36,152 nucleotides of DNA from Bacteroidia bacterium (GTDB taxonomy: Bacteria > Bacteroidota > Bacteroidia > Bacteroidales > Paludibacteraceae): NCBI GenBank assembly GCA_009929445.1, contig SAAL01000031.1, positions 1 through 36,152 on the forward strand, given 5' to 3'. The position numbers were made by a program, and so were the translations under genes. This document shows positions 10,196-19,275 of this stretch, in pieces. Under the pieces are notes generated by a model. The model did no database searches. It saw only the letters and a list, made by a program, of their open reading frames with translations, and was not told where the DNA came from. The stretch's first letter is position 1; every line of letters begins with the position of its first letter.

Positions 10196-13100
10196 TTATA
10201 ATGTTAATCTCAAACCTAAGTTAAAACGCCTTTGAGTTGGATAAGCAGAATTTCCACCGGTATTTGACTCACGGTCATCCGGCATTTTTGTCCACAATAA
10301 TAGATTGTTTCCATTGATAAATACTTTCAATCTATTCATTCCCATTTCTTTCAACCACTTCTCATTGCTGAATGTATAGGATATTTCTGCATATTTCAAG
10401 CGAACGTAAGAACCGTCGAAAAGAAAACGTGTTCCGGTTGTGTATGGGCTGGCTATATTTCCCCACCGTGGTAGAGGTACGTCAGCATTTACATCATCTT
10501 TTGACCAGTAAGTTCCTTCATCAAAAGCAGTATTTCTAACACCACCTAAACTTGACAGGCCTACATATCGGGTTACATCATTTACACCATAAAACTGCGA
10601 AAAGAAGCTAAATCCTTTGTAATCGACTCCAATTTGTAAATTGGTAGTGTTAAGAGGAACACCGGTATATGCATAAGGAATATTATCAAAAGTAGAAATG
10701 ATTCCGTCAGCATCATAATCGAGGATGTTATAATTACCCGGCATGCGTGAGTCATTTAAAGCATCGTGTCCGGTGCTTCCATATAACTCATCCCAGTTGT
10801 TATAATAACCATGATCCAGGTATGAATATGTTTGTCCCACCTGTTTATTTGCTCGTTTCTGATATTCCGGCAACAGCTGAGGATCATCAGCTTTAATAAT
10901 TTTATTTACAGCTCGTGTGTAGAATACATTACCCCATAAACGCCAGTCGCGGGTGAGCTGCTTGTTCCAGCGAAGTTCAATTTCAAAACCATTACTGGCA
11001 ACTTCTCCAAGGTTTGCAGTTGGTGCGGTAGTTCCAAAATAGGAAGGCACTGCACGGCTAGCTCCGCTGAGCAAAATGTCGGATCTGTTTTCATTAAAAT
11101 AATCTACAGTACCTGAAATCATGCCGCCAAATAAAGCAAAGTCTGCAGCTATATCTAACTTCTTGGCAACCTCCCAGTGTACATTCGGATTTCCAACCTG
11201 AGATTCGTAATACCATTGGTAAGGGCTATTAGAAGGGTCAACTCCCGTCAAACCCTGATTATAGGCTCCTCCATATCCCCAGGTATCCATATAGAGCCAT
11301 CTCCCGCCAACATTATCATCACCGATTTGGCCAAAAGATGTTCTGAATTTCAGCATATCGATCCATGTGGCGTTAAGTTTCTTAAAGATTGGTTCTTCAG
11401 TAACCACCCAGCCAATTCCGCCTGATTGGAAAAATGCAAATCGGTATGCAGGAGCAAATTTTTCGGATCCATTGTAAGCACCATTGTATTCTAACAAGTA
11501 TCGTCTTGCATAGTCGTATGTTGCACGGAATACCCAGTTTTCACGATAATAAGGAAGCATGCTTCCACTTGCATATTGTTCGCGGCTGAAATTACCCATG
11601 CCACCTACGGTGTGCTCTCCAAATTTATTTGAATAATCAATTTGAGTGGAATAGTTAAGACGACGGTAGGTTGCACCATTGTTTACACTCCCCGCTCCGG
11701 TTGTCCATGCAATATTGTTGCGATAATCAAATTTATTATTACCATCTACCGTAACATCAGTATAAACATTACCTGTTTCGGGATCAATCCATTTATGGGC
11801 ATTGTTTTCCCAGTCATTCGTGTCATCAATCCCACGATTTAATTCCTGAAAACTGTTATCAAAAGCCAATCTTCCCTGAACTGCTAAGCCTTTTAAGAAA
11901 AAATCGAGTTTTTGTCTTAAGGTAAAGTCGGTATTCAGACGATCGCTGGTAGTATATCCAACCCCATTAACACTAATATTTTCCATCGAGTTGGTTGCAG
12001 CCTGGGTAGGATTTGGATAGTAAAATCCAAAAGTTCCATCGCTGTATTTTGGTCTGAATGAGTCCGGTGATATACCGTAGAATGCTGCCCAAACAAGGTT
12101 TTCATAATTGTTGAAATTTGTACCTTTTGAAACTGCATGTGAACCGGATAGATTAACACTCAACTGAGTGGTCTTTGTCAAAGTGAAGTCAAAATTACTA
12201 CGAACGTTAATACGGTCATATCCAAAGCCTGTTTTATAACCCCGATTATTATCAACGTTTTTATATATGTCTCCTTCATGCGCATAGTCCACACTGGTAA
12301 AGTACTTTACAAACTGAGTACCACCTGAGACATTAACGTTAGCATTGTACGAAGTCGCAACATCTTTCAATAACTCATCCACCCAATCCACATTTGGATA
12401 ACGTTCAAATTCCTCTGTATTGGCAGGCCAACGGTATTTATTGATAGTTTGTTGTGGTAAATAGTAGCTCCATGATTCCGGTTTGTATCCTAATTCGTTT
12501 TCGATAACCCGATTACGTAACATTAACGCATCGTATGAATCTTTGAGACCCGGTAATTTTGAATATGTTTTCAGGGTAGTACTAACGTTAATATCAACAT
12601 TGGCTTTACCTTCCTGACCACGTTTAGTATTTATAAGAATAACTCCATTTGCCCCACGCACACCAAAAACGGCTGTTGCTGAAGCGTCTTTTAACACTGA
12701 AATTGTAGCTACCGAGTTGATATCCACACTGTTCATTGGACGTTCTATACCGTCGACTAAAACTAAAGGATCACTTCCGTTCCAAGTGGAAACACCGCGA
12801 ATCGTAATTCTTGGATCTTCTTCACCTGGTTTTCCTGAAGCAACCATTGTTACTAATCCTGGTAAATTTCCGGTTAGAGCCTGTCCCAGACTGGATACAC
12901 CACCTGTACGCTCCAATACTTGACTGTTAGTTTGAGTAATAGCTCCGACCACACTGGCTTTTTTCTGTTGTCCGAAACCTACCACTACTACTTCATCTAA
13001 TTGCAGATTTTTGTCACTTAATGTAACTATAATCTCTTTATTTCCCTGAACTTCCACTTCTTTGGTTTCCATACCCACGTATGAAACCACCAGAGTATGA

Positions 13101-13360
13101 CTCCCGGAAGGAATTGTCAGGGTAAATCTTCCATCCGCATTCGTCACGGTGCCCACAGCTTTGTTTTGTTTAAGCGTTACAGAGGCTCCGATAATCGTTT
13201 CTTGATTTGAATCCTGAACCACACCTCTCACAGTAGCATTTTGTGCAAGGACCGATGTGAGACTCAATGAGGCCAGCAAGAATAGCGATGAAACTGCTTT
13301 TATCTGATTGAATACGAAATAGAAACAATCAGAAATGATTTTTCTGTTGATGTTTTTCAT
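10196..13360 (-). CDS. xusA: SusC/RagA TonB-dependent transporter (first of the PUL, XusA-like)
   Basis: Outer-membrane importer expected to take up xylo-oligosaccharides using TonB energy. I chose ATG 13360 (1054 residues) over ATG 13408, which would add 16 residues before the signal peptide; both are possible. Order: signal peptide ending SVLAQ at residue 40, carboxypeptidase-D-like regulatory domain (about 43-115, with VTNADGRFTL), TonB box DEVVVVGFG (122-130), plug with IRGVSTWNGSDPLVLVDG and VLKDASATAVFGVRGANGV, then the 22-strand barrel. The end shows the usual KVFINGNNLLLWTKMPDDRE and RRFNLGLRLTL segments. It is the first gene of the operon, and the divergent regulator gene lies about 360 bp away. 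Induction by xylan oligosaccharides through that regulator is inferred from known xylan PULs. Confidence 0.93.
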   Translation of the reverse strand: MKNINRKIISDCFYFVFNQIKAVSSLFLLASLSLTSVLAQNATVRGVVQDSNQETIIGASVTLKQNKAVGTVTNADGRFTLTIPSGSHTLVVSYVGMETKEVEVQGNKEIIVTLSDKNLQLDEVVVVGFGQQKKASVVGAITQTNSQVLERTGGVSSLGQALTGNLPGLVTMVASGKPGEEDPRITIRGVSTWNGSDPLVLVDGIERPMNSVDINSVATISVLKDASATAVFGVRGANGVILINTKRGQEGKANVDINVSTTLKTYSKLPGLKDSYDALMLRNRVIENELGYKPESWSYYLPQQTINKYRWPANTEEFERYPNVDWVDELLKDVATSYNANVNVSGGTQFVKYFTSVDYAHEGDIYKNVDNNRGYKTGFGYDRINVRSNFDFTLTKTTQLSVNLSGSHAVSKGTNFNNYENLVWAAFYGISPDSFRPKYSDGTFGFYYPNPTQAATNSMENISVNGVGYTTSDRLNTDFTLRQKLDFFLKGLAVQGRLAFDNSFQELNRGIDDTNDWENNAHKWIDPETGNVYTDVTVDGNNKFDYRNNIAWTTGAGSVNNGATYRRLNYSTQIDYSNKFGEHTVGGMGNFSREQYASGSMLPYYRENWVFRATYDYARRYLLEYNGAYNGSEKFAPAYRFAFFQSGGIGWVVTEEPIFKKLNATWIDMLKFRTSFGQIGDDNVGGRWLYMDTWGYGGAYNQGLTGVDPSNSPYQWYYESQVGNPNVHWEVAKKLDIAADFALFGGMISGTVDYFNENRSDILLSGASRAVPSYFGTTAPTANLGEVASNGFEIELRWNKQLTRDWRLWGNVFYTRAVNKIIKADDPQLLPEYQKRANKQVGQTYSYLDHGYYNNWDELYGSTGHDALNDSRMPGNYNILDYDADGIISTFDNIPYAYTGVPLNTTNLQIGVDYKGFSFFSQFYGVNDVTRYVGLSSLGGVRNTAFDEGTYWSKDDVNADVPLPRWGNIASPYTTGTRFLFDGSYVRLKYAEISYTFSNEKWLKEMGMNRLKVFINGNNLLLWTKMPDDRESNTGGNSAYPTQRRFNLGLRLTL

Positions 13361-13427
13361 TATTTTCTCATTAAACTTAATAAAATGTTTTCTGGATAAC
13401 GTTAACATTTTCTCTGTATAATATTAA

Positions 13428-13450
13428 TGTATCATATGGATACAAATTAT
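13428..13450 (-). promoter_or_regulatory. candidate promoter and inverted repeat of the xylan PUL
   Basis: On the minus strand an ATAATTTG element (13450-13443) resembles the Bacteroidetes -7 box TAnnTTTG but is shifted by one base in its TA part. No good -33 element lies at the proper distance, which would fit an activator-dependent promoter. An inverted repeat TGTATC-N5-GATACA (13428-13444) overlaps the predicted start of transcription. Positions are seen in the sequence; the function is inferred. Confidence 0.4.
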
Positions 13451-13622
13451 ATGGAAATGTTAAAAATAACTGGTTAGATAGGGTTAATAAAGTCAACTTC
13501 CGTCTTTTTTTCTCATGATTATTAATTTTTAAGTGTTAAGAGTATTTTTCAATTATAATGTTACAAATTTATCAAATATGAATGTTCAAATCTTACAGAA
13601 TTGATTCGTATATTATTACATA

Positions 13623-13674
13623 TGATACATTTTAAATATTACAATAACATTATTTTTTAAATTTGATACATTTT
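13623..13674 (+). repeat. two direct repeats TGATACATTTT, 41 bp apart
   Basis: TGATACATTTT occurs at 13623-13633 and again at 13664-13674. The spacing of 41 bp is close to four helical turns. The repeats lie between the divergent SusC gene and the regulator gene, and the second overlaps the -33 region of the regulator promoter. They are candidate operators for the AraC-type DNA-binding domain of the regulator. Confidence 0.5.
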
Positions 13675-13695
13675 CAATTTTTCCTGCTATTTTTG
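13662..13695 (+). promoter_or_regulatory. promoter of the hybrid two-component regulator
   Basis: TTTG at 13662-13665 and TATTTTTG at 13688-13695 fit the Bacteroidetes promoter consensus (TTTG, about 19-22 bp, TAnnTTTG), here with a 22-bp spacer. Transcription would start near 13702, less than 20 bp before the ATG at 13720. Confidence 0.55.
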
Positions 13696-13719
13696 TATCC
13701 GAAATATACCATATAAAAC

Positions 13720-14145
13720 ATGAAATCACTTCTTTTTAAAATAATTGTTCTTGCTTGTCTTGTACACAGTTATTCCAATGCTCAGACAGGCATCTTCTAT
13801 TCTACGGACAAAGACCTTTCAAACAGCCTGATAAACAGCATTTATCAGGATAAACGCGACTATATCTGGATTGCTACTGAAGATGGGTTGAATAAGTTTG
13901 ACGGAGTAAAATTTTCTGTTTACAAAAACAACCTGAAAGACTCTACATCGCTGAAAAACAACTATGTACGATGTATGTACGAAGATTCAAAAGGTAGATT
14001 TTGGGTTGGAGGCATCAATGGATTGCAGCTTTTCAACCGGACTTCCAATAAATTCTCAAATATCCACCTGTATTCCTCCAATAATATTCTCCAACCGCGC
14101 ATGTTACATCTATATTTGAAAGCAAAGATGGAACAATTTGGATAA
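13720..14145 (+). CDS. hybrid two-component regulator, N-terminal fragment (frameshifted)
   Basis: First part of a hybrid two-component system protein. It has a signal peptide (about residues 1-21, ending SNAQ) and the first beta-propeller (Reg_prop) repeats, seen as DYIWIATEDGLNKFDG and GRFWVGGINGLQLFN. After about residue 121 the reading frame goes wrong: the last 20 or so residues have no family character and a stop follows at 14143. The proper continuation is in the frame one base back, where HVTSIFESKDGTIWIS starts at 14100. With one extra base near 14085-14105 this fragment would join the downstream ORF into one protein of 1365 residues, a normal length for the family. As written, it would be a secreted, non-functional stub. 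Confidence 0.8.
   Translation: MKSLLFKIIVLACLVHSYSNAQTGIFYSTDKDLSNSLINSIYQDKRDYIWIATEDGLNKFDGVKFSVYKNNLKDSTSLKNNYVRCMYEDSKGRFWVGGINGLQLFNRTSNKFSNIHLYSSNNILQPRMLHLYLKAKMEQFG
14082..14105 (+). other. frameshift site in the regulator gene
   Basis: The frame that carries the rest of the regulator is closed by a TAA at 14082-14084, so the break must lie after that. Family sequence resumes at the CAT codon at 14100. The change equals loss of one base (or gain of two). I see no slippery heptamer, so programmed frameshifting is unlikely. Confidence 0.7.
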
Positions 14146-14243
14146 GTACTTCCGGAGAAGGAGTCTTAAAACTCAACCCGAATAATAATTCCCGCTTTGA
14201 GGCAGACGCCCGACTGAATTCAAAACTGCCAAGCATCCACCTG

Positions 14244-17200
14244 ATGTTCGTGTATCAAGACAGCTACAACCAGCTTTGGATCGGAACCGAGAATCACGGA
14301 CTTTGCATGTACGACACCGGAAGCGGCGCTATCCGATCTTTTGACGTAAAAACTGGAAATATTGACAATAACCGTATTTCAGCCATCGCTGAAGACGATA
14401 AAGGAAACATTTTTATCGGTACGCTTGCCGGAGGAATTTTCAAACTCAACAGAGAAAAATGGGATTTTGAATCGATACCACGTGCTAATAGTCCTGTGCC
14501 CCTTCCTGTCAAAAGTCTTTTTATCGATAACCAGAAACAGCTGCTTATCGGAACCGATGGTTTGGGATTAAAATATTACAACTACGAGAACAACCGGGTT
14601 GAGGACTACCAGATGTCTTCATCGATTTTTGACTTCTCAAATGTTAAAGTTCACTCCATTCTGCAGGACAGAAGAGGTAACCTGTGGATCGGCCTTTTCC
14701 AGAAAGGAGTTTTCCTCCTGAGAAACAATCCTTACCGTTTTAATTACATTGGCAACAAGTATCACAACCAGGATTTGATTGGATCGAGCTGTGTCACTGC
14801 AGTTTATAAAGACAAAGATTATCTCTGGATCGGGACTGACAACGATGGAATGTATCAGCTTGACAAGCAGTACCGCGTGCGCCATTTTGCTCACACTAAT
14901 ACGCCAGGCTCCATTACCAGCACGGTTATGTCAATTGTACAAACCAAAAACGGGGAAATCTGGCTCGGCTCCTATTTGAACGGATTGGCACTTTTCAACA
15001 AATCTACAGGCAGCTGCACCTACTTCAACGACAAGCCTGCAAACCTGGGCAACAGTACTTTTGATAATAAAATCAACTGCATGATTGCAGATGAAAATAA
15101 TGTGCTTTGGATCGGAACTCACGGTGGTGGAGTTTACACATTTGATACAAATACACGGAAATATGTGAAGCATTATTCGTTTCCATACATCACTAACGAT
15201 TGGATAAACTGCCTTTTCAAAGATAAAAACGGAATGGTATGGGCGGGAACACACAAAGGTTTTTCAATCATTGATACAAAAAAAAATCAAGTCAAAAATT
15301 TCTCCGAAAACAATGAAATCACACCCGGCAAGGTGATTTACTCCATTTTTCAGGATAAAAAAGACAATATTTGGATTGGGACTACCGAAGGTGTGGCAAT
15401 CTACGATGTAAAAAACAATAAATCTCAGAAATTAACGGTTGAGAATGGGCTGGCGAGCGACGTTATCTGCGGACTGGTAGAGGATGCAGGTGGAAATATC
15501 TGGATGAGTACGCACAATGGCATTTCGAAATACAATCCGAATGACAGCACTTTTTCGAATTATTACAGCTCTGACGGCCTGCAAGGCAATGAATTTACCA
15601 AAGGAGCATTTTTCAAAAGTGAAAATGGCGAAGTTTTCTTCGGTGGTATCAGCGGACTAACTTCATTTTTTCCAGAACAGATAAAGGAAGACAGAGAGTC
15701 GCTTAAACTTTTCGTAACAGCCCTGAATATCGGCGACAGAGTAGTTTTCAACGATGGTAGAAAAGGGAAAGCCGGTAATCGCTTTATCTCTGACCTTGAC
15801 ACTATTTTTCTGGATTACAAAGACAACATCTTCAATCTTGAGTTCTCAACTTTCAACTACGGTGTGGCCGAACAGGTGCACTACCGCTACAAAATGGAAG
15901 GGCTCAATGATACCTGGATCAGCACCAATCCCGGCGTAAACCGGATTCACTTCACCAATATCAATTTCGGCACCTATAAACTGAAAGTAACTGCATCACT
16001 CCGCGATCTGGAGTCTGAAGTGCGTGAAATTACCATAATTATTTCTCCACCGTGGTATTTGACAAATCTGGCAATCGCCACGTACATCATACTTGCAATG
16101 TTATTACTGTACGGTGTAGCCCGATTTATCCTCGACAGAATCAAACACCGCCAGGAAATGATGATGCGTCAGCATGCCGAGCAACTCAACGAAGCCAAAC
16201 TGCAGTACTTCATCAACATTTCTCACGAGATCAGGACACCGATGAGTCTGATTATAAGTCCTCTGGAGAAATTAATTCCAGGCGAGAAAGATCCGCAGAA
16301 AATCTATCTTTATCAGATCATGCATCGGAATGCAAAACGTATTCTCAGGCTGATTAACCAGCTGATGGACATACGGAAAATTGATAAAGGACAGCTTGTC
16401 CTGAAGTTTCGTGAAACGGATATCGTCGGCTTTATCCAGGATTTGATGCAGACCTTTGAATATACGGCGAATAAACGAAATATGGACTTCCAATTCGTTC
16501 ATGATCAGCCGGCTCTCAAGGTTTGGATCGACTTGAACAACATGGACAAAGTATTGATGAATATTCTGTCAAATGCATTCAAATTTACGCCTGACAATGG
16601 AAAAATCACGATAAAACTGAATACCGGGACAGCTCCAGAAGCAGAAGGTGCATTGAAAAATTACTTTGAAATCACCGTTTCAGACTCCGGAATAGGGATT
16701 AATGAAAGTGATTTGGAGAATATCTTCGCCCGTTTCTACCAAATCGATAATGATTACACCAAGTCTCAGATCGGAACAGGAGTAGGACTTCACTTGTCCC
16801 GATCACTCGTGGAACTTTCTCACGGAATCATCTTTGCGCGAGCTAATTCAGAAGGACCTGGTAGCGAATTTGTTATCCGCCTGCCACTCGGAAACAGCCA
16901 TTTGAGCAGACACGAAATGATTGGAGAAATGGCACCTACAGAAACTTCAGCAATCACCCATAATGTTGAAAAAGAGAATCTTGAAGTTCTCTCTGAAGTA
17001 ATTTCAGAGCCAAAAGCCGAGGTAAAGTCAAAAACAAAATTCAGAATCGCCGTAGTGGAAGATGACGACGAAATCCGCAATTACCTGAAGGTGGAATTAT
17101 TACCCTATGTGAGAGTGGATGAATTTCACAACGGAAAAGAAGCATTGCAGCATGTGTTGACTCACAAACCCGATCTTGTGCTCAGCGATGTGATGATGCC

Positions 17201-17816
17201 CGAAATGGACGGACTGACACTCTGTAAAAAAATAAAAACAAATCCAAACATCAACCACATACCCGTCATTCTGCTCACTGCAAAAATTACCGATACGGAT
17301 AAAGCCGAAGGATTTGAAACCGGAGCTGATGCCTATGTTTCAAAACCTTTCAATATCGATTTACTCACAAAACAAATACTTAATCTGATTGAAAACCGGA
17401 GAAGAGTTGAACTGAAGCCTTTGGAAGAGGAAAGCAATAAAAAACTCATTACTACCGAGCCTCTGAAATCATCGGATAAAAAACTTCTTGAAAAGATTCT
17501 GAAATTAATCAATGAAAATATATCAAGCGGCGATCTGAACGTAGATTTTCTCTCTAAAAATATAGGAATGAGCCGCGTACACATGTACCGGAAGGTGAAA
17601 GAACTTACCAATCAATCCACACATGATTTTATCAAAACAATCCGGATGAAAAAAGCTTCGGAAATGCTCAGCGGCCAGAAAATCAATATTTCGGAAGTGG
17701 CTTATGCGCTCGGATTTTCAAATCTATCGCACTTCTCAAACGTATTTAAGGATTTCTACGGCATTTCTCCCAAGGAATATTCCGAAAAACACCGGCAGCA
17801 GGACGAAACAGAATGA
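14244..17816 (+). CDS. hybrid two-component sensor/regulator (HTCS) of the xylan PUL, main part
   Basis: Sensor and transcription activator in one chain, expected to sense xylo-oligosaccharides in the periplasm and switch on the divergent xylan operon. From residue 1: about eleven beta-propeller repeats (LWIGTENHGLCMYD, IFIGTLAGGIFKLN and similar), a Y_Y_Y domain (about 515-590), one membrane helix (about 605-628), HisKA with ISHEIRTP and phospho-acceptor His661, HATPase with NILSNAFKF and the glycine boxes SDSGIG and GTGVGL, a receiver domain with VVEDDDE and phospho-acceptor Asp982 (LSDVMMPEMDG) and its SKPF lysine, and a C-terminal AraC-type helix-turn-helix (about 1085-1190, NISEVAYALGFSNLSHFSNVF). 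The ATG at 14244 is only the first in this frame; the true N-terminus is at 13720, before a frameshift. Without the signal peptide the sensor would not reach the periplasm, so either the frameshift is a sequence error or the gene is damaged. Confidence 0.9.
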   Translation: MFVYQDSYNQLWIGTENHGLCMYDTGSGAIRSFDVKTGNIDNNRISAIAEDDKGNIFIGTLAGGIFKLNREKWDFESIPRANSPVPLPVKSLFIDNQKQLLIGTDGLGLKYYNYENNRVEDYQMSSSIFDFSNVKVHSILQDRRGNLWIGLFQKGVFLLRNNPYRFNYIGNKYHNQDLIGSSCVTAVYKDKDYLWIGTDNDGMYQLDKQYRVRHFAHTNTPGSITSTVMSIVQTKNGEIWLGSYLNGLALFNKSTGSCTYFNDKPANLGNSTFDNKINCMIADENNVLWIGTHGGGVYTFDTNTRKYVKHYSFPYITNDWINCLFKDKNGMVWAGTHKGFSIIDTKKNQVKNFSENNEITPGKVIYSIFQDKKDNIWIGTTEGVAIYDVKNNKSQKLTVENGLASDVICGLVEDAGGNIWMSTHNGISKYNPNDSTFSNYYSSDGLQGNEFTKGAFFKSENGEVFFGGISGLTSFFPEQIKEDRESLKLFVTALNIGDRVVFNDGRKGKAGNRFISDLDTIFLDYKDNIFNLEFSTFNYGVAEQVHYRYKMEGLNDTWISTNPGVNRIHFTNINFGTYKLKVTASLRDLESEVREITIIISPPWYLTNLAIATYIILAMLLLYGVARFILDRIKHRQEMMMRQHAEQLNEAKLQYFINISHEIRTPMSLIISPLEKLIPGEKDPQKIYLYQIMHRNAKRILRLINQLMDIRKIDKGQLVLKFRETDIVGFIQDLMQTFEYTANKRNMDFQFVHDQPALKVWIDLNNMDKVLMNILSNAFKFTPDNGKITIKLNTGTAPEAEGALKNYFEITVSDSGIGINESDLENIFARFYQIDNDYTKSQIGTGVGLHLSRSLVELSHGIIFARANSEGPGSEFVIRLPLGNSHLSRHEMIGEMAPTETSAITHNVEKENLEVLSEVISEPKAEVKSKTKFRIAVVEDDDEIRNYLKVELLPYVRVDEFHNGKEALQHVLTHKPDLVLSDVMMPEMDGLTLCKKIKTNPNINHIPVILLTAKITDTDKAEGFETGADAYVSKPFNIDLLTKQILNLIENRRRVELKPLEEESNKKLITTEPLKSSDKKLLEKILKLINENISSGDLNVDFLSKNIGMSRVHMYRKVKELTNQSTHDFIKTIRMKKASEMLSGQKINISEVAYALGFSNLSHFSNVFKDFYGISPKEYSEKHRQQDETE

Positions 17817-17833
17817 TGAGTGACAATATGTCA

Positions 17834-19093
17834 TCACTTTCCGTTTCGCGTCCCCGGTTTTTGGTTTCTACGGTTTGATTTGTTTCTGAAATTCCCTCTG
17901 GATGAGCTGCCCGGTTTTCTGCTTCTTTTTCTGTTGGCTTGCGGGTTATATTCGGGTGCTGCGCCAAGCTCCTCCGGAAGCGGTATTTTGTAAATTTCCT
18001 TTTCCAGAAAATCTTCAATCTGGCTAAACCGATATTGCTCTTCGGGTCCTACGAGTGTGATGGACATTCCTTCATCGCCTGCGCGCGCCGTACGCCCGAT
18101 GCGGTGAACGTAATCTTCCACTTCGTAGGGCACATCGTAGTTGATTACCAGCGTTATATCGTCGATATCAATTCCACGGGCAACTATATCGGTAGCAATC
18201 AGCATATTCACGCGGTTATTTTTGAATTCGTGCATGATGGCATCACGCTCTTTCTGTTCCAGATCGGAGTGCATCTCTCCTACAGAAAGTCCCATTTTGC
18301 GGAGCGTACGGGTTAGTTCCTTCACTTTCAGTTTCGAGCCGGAAAACAGGATGACTTTATTCGGAGTTTTATCAGCAAACAGATGCCTGATGATTCCGTT
18401 TTTCTGCGTTTCTTCGCAAATATAGGCCGTTTGCATGATGGTTTCCGGCGGGCGCGAAATGGCAATTTTCACCTCTACCGGATCACGCAGAATGGTTTTG
18501 GCCAGCTGGCGGATTTTGGGGGGCATGGTAGCCGAAAACATGATGGTTTGCCGCTCTTTGGGCAAGCGGTGCACAATCATCATGATATCGTCAAAAAATC
18601 CCATATCGAGCATCCGGTCGGCTTCATCCAGTATGAAATATTTCACATGCGAAAGGTCAATTTCCGATAAATTCAAATGAGAAATTAATCTGCCGGGCGT
18701 TGCAATCACCACATCGGCTCCTTTTTGCAGTCCGTTACGCTGAACATCCCAAGCCTGCGAATTACTGCCTCCGTACACCGCTACCGAAGATACTGGTACA
18801 AAGTACGAAAAACCTTCCATCTGCTGATCGATTTGCTGTGCCAGTTCGCGAGTAGGCGACATGATAATGGCATTTACAGCATGTTCCACGCGGGGTTCGG
18901 TGTAAAGGTTATTTATAAGAGGAAGCAAAAACGCAGCTGTTTTGCCTGTACCGGTTTGTGCACAGGCTATTAAATCTCTCTTTTCCAAAATAACAGGTAT
19001 TGCCTGCTCCTGAACGGGAGTCATTTCGGTAAAATTCATGGCGTCAAGTCCGTCCAGCACCGCATCACACAGCGGAAGTTCATCAAATCTCAT
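17834..19093 (-). CDS. DEAD-box ATP-dependent RNA helicase (RhlE-like)
   Basis: Cytoplasmic ATP-driven RNA helicase of 419 residues, probably acting in ribosome assembly or RNA decay. All core motifs are visible: Q motif region TPVQEQAIP (25-33), Walker A AQTGTGKT (45-52), PTRELAQQ (80-87), TPGR (132-135), DEAD (156-159), SAT (187-189), then in the second RecA domain ARGIDIDD and HRIGRTARAGDEG. A basic, Arg/Ser/Asn-rich tail of about 35 residues follows, as in RhlE-type helicases, and would bind RNA non-specifically. It converges on the regulator gene with only 17 bp between the stops. A -7 box (19131-19124) lies 30 bp upstream of the ATG. Which subfamily is meant (RhlE, DeaD, SrmB) is less certain than the helicase call. 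Confidence 0.95.
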   Translation of the reverse strand: MRFDELPLCDAVLDGLDAMNFTEMTPVQEQAIPVILEKRDLIACAQTGTGKTAAFLLPLINNLYTEPRVEHAVNAIIMSPTRELAQQIDQQMEGFSYFVPVSSVAVYGGSNSQAWDVQRNGLQKGADVVIATPGRLISHLNLSEIDLSHVKYFILDEADRMLDMGFFDDIMMIVHRLPKERQTIMFSATMPPKIRQLAKTILRDPVEVKIAISRPPETIMQTAYICEETQKNGIIRHLFADKTPNKVILFSGSKLKVKELTRTLRKMGLSVGEMHSDLEQKERDAIMHEFKNNRVNMLIATDIVARGIDIDDITLVINYDVPYEVEDYVHRIGRTARAGDEGMSITLVGPEEQYRFSQIEDFLEKEIYKIPLPEELGAAPEYNPQANRKRSRKPGSSSRGNFRNKSNRRNQKPGTRNGK

Positions 19094-19123
19094 TTTATAC
19101 GAATTTATTTTCTTATTTTTTCA

Positions 19124-19131
19124 CAAAAGTA
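19124..19131 (-). promoter_or_regulatory. -7 box upstream of the RNA helicase gene
   Basis: On the minus strand TACTTTTG matches TAnnTTTG about 30 bp before the helicase ATG. I do not find a good -33 element at the usual distance. Confidence 0.4.
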
Positions 19132-19251
19132 CTACTAAAATTTTTAAAAATGATGTTTTACAGCAGGTTATTTAAGATTCCGACCTTCAACTTACCCTAA
19201 ACAGACACATCAGATTTATATCATAAAATGTAAGAATCATAAAAAGTTAAC

Positions 19252-19259
19252 TATATTTG
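19252..19259 (+). promoter_or_regulatory. -7 box upstream of the barnase-like gene
   Basis: TATATTTG matches TAnnTTTG and lies 16 bp before the ATG at 19276, so the leader would be very short. The -33 region is weak (ATG at 19228-19230, 21 bp upstream). Confidence 0.45.
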
Positions 19260-19275
19260 TAGAAAAATATACTCA

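Noticed and set aside
14082-14105. Programmed ribosomal frameshift in the regulator gene
   Set aside because: No slippery heptamer and no downstream structure are apparent, and this family is not known to use frameshifting.
17811-17841. Weak hairpin TGAC-AATAT-GTCA between regulator and helicase genes
   Set aside because: Only 4 bp are perfect and there is no T run; not enough for a terminator call.
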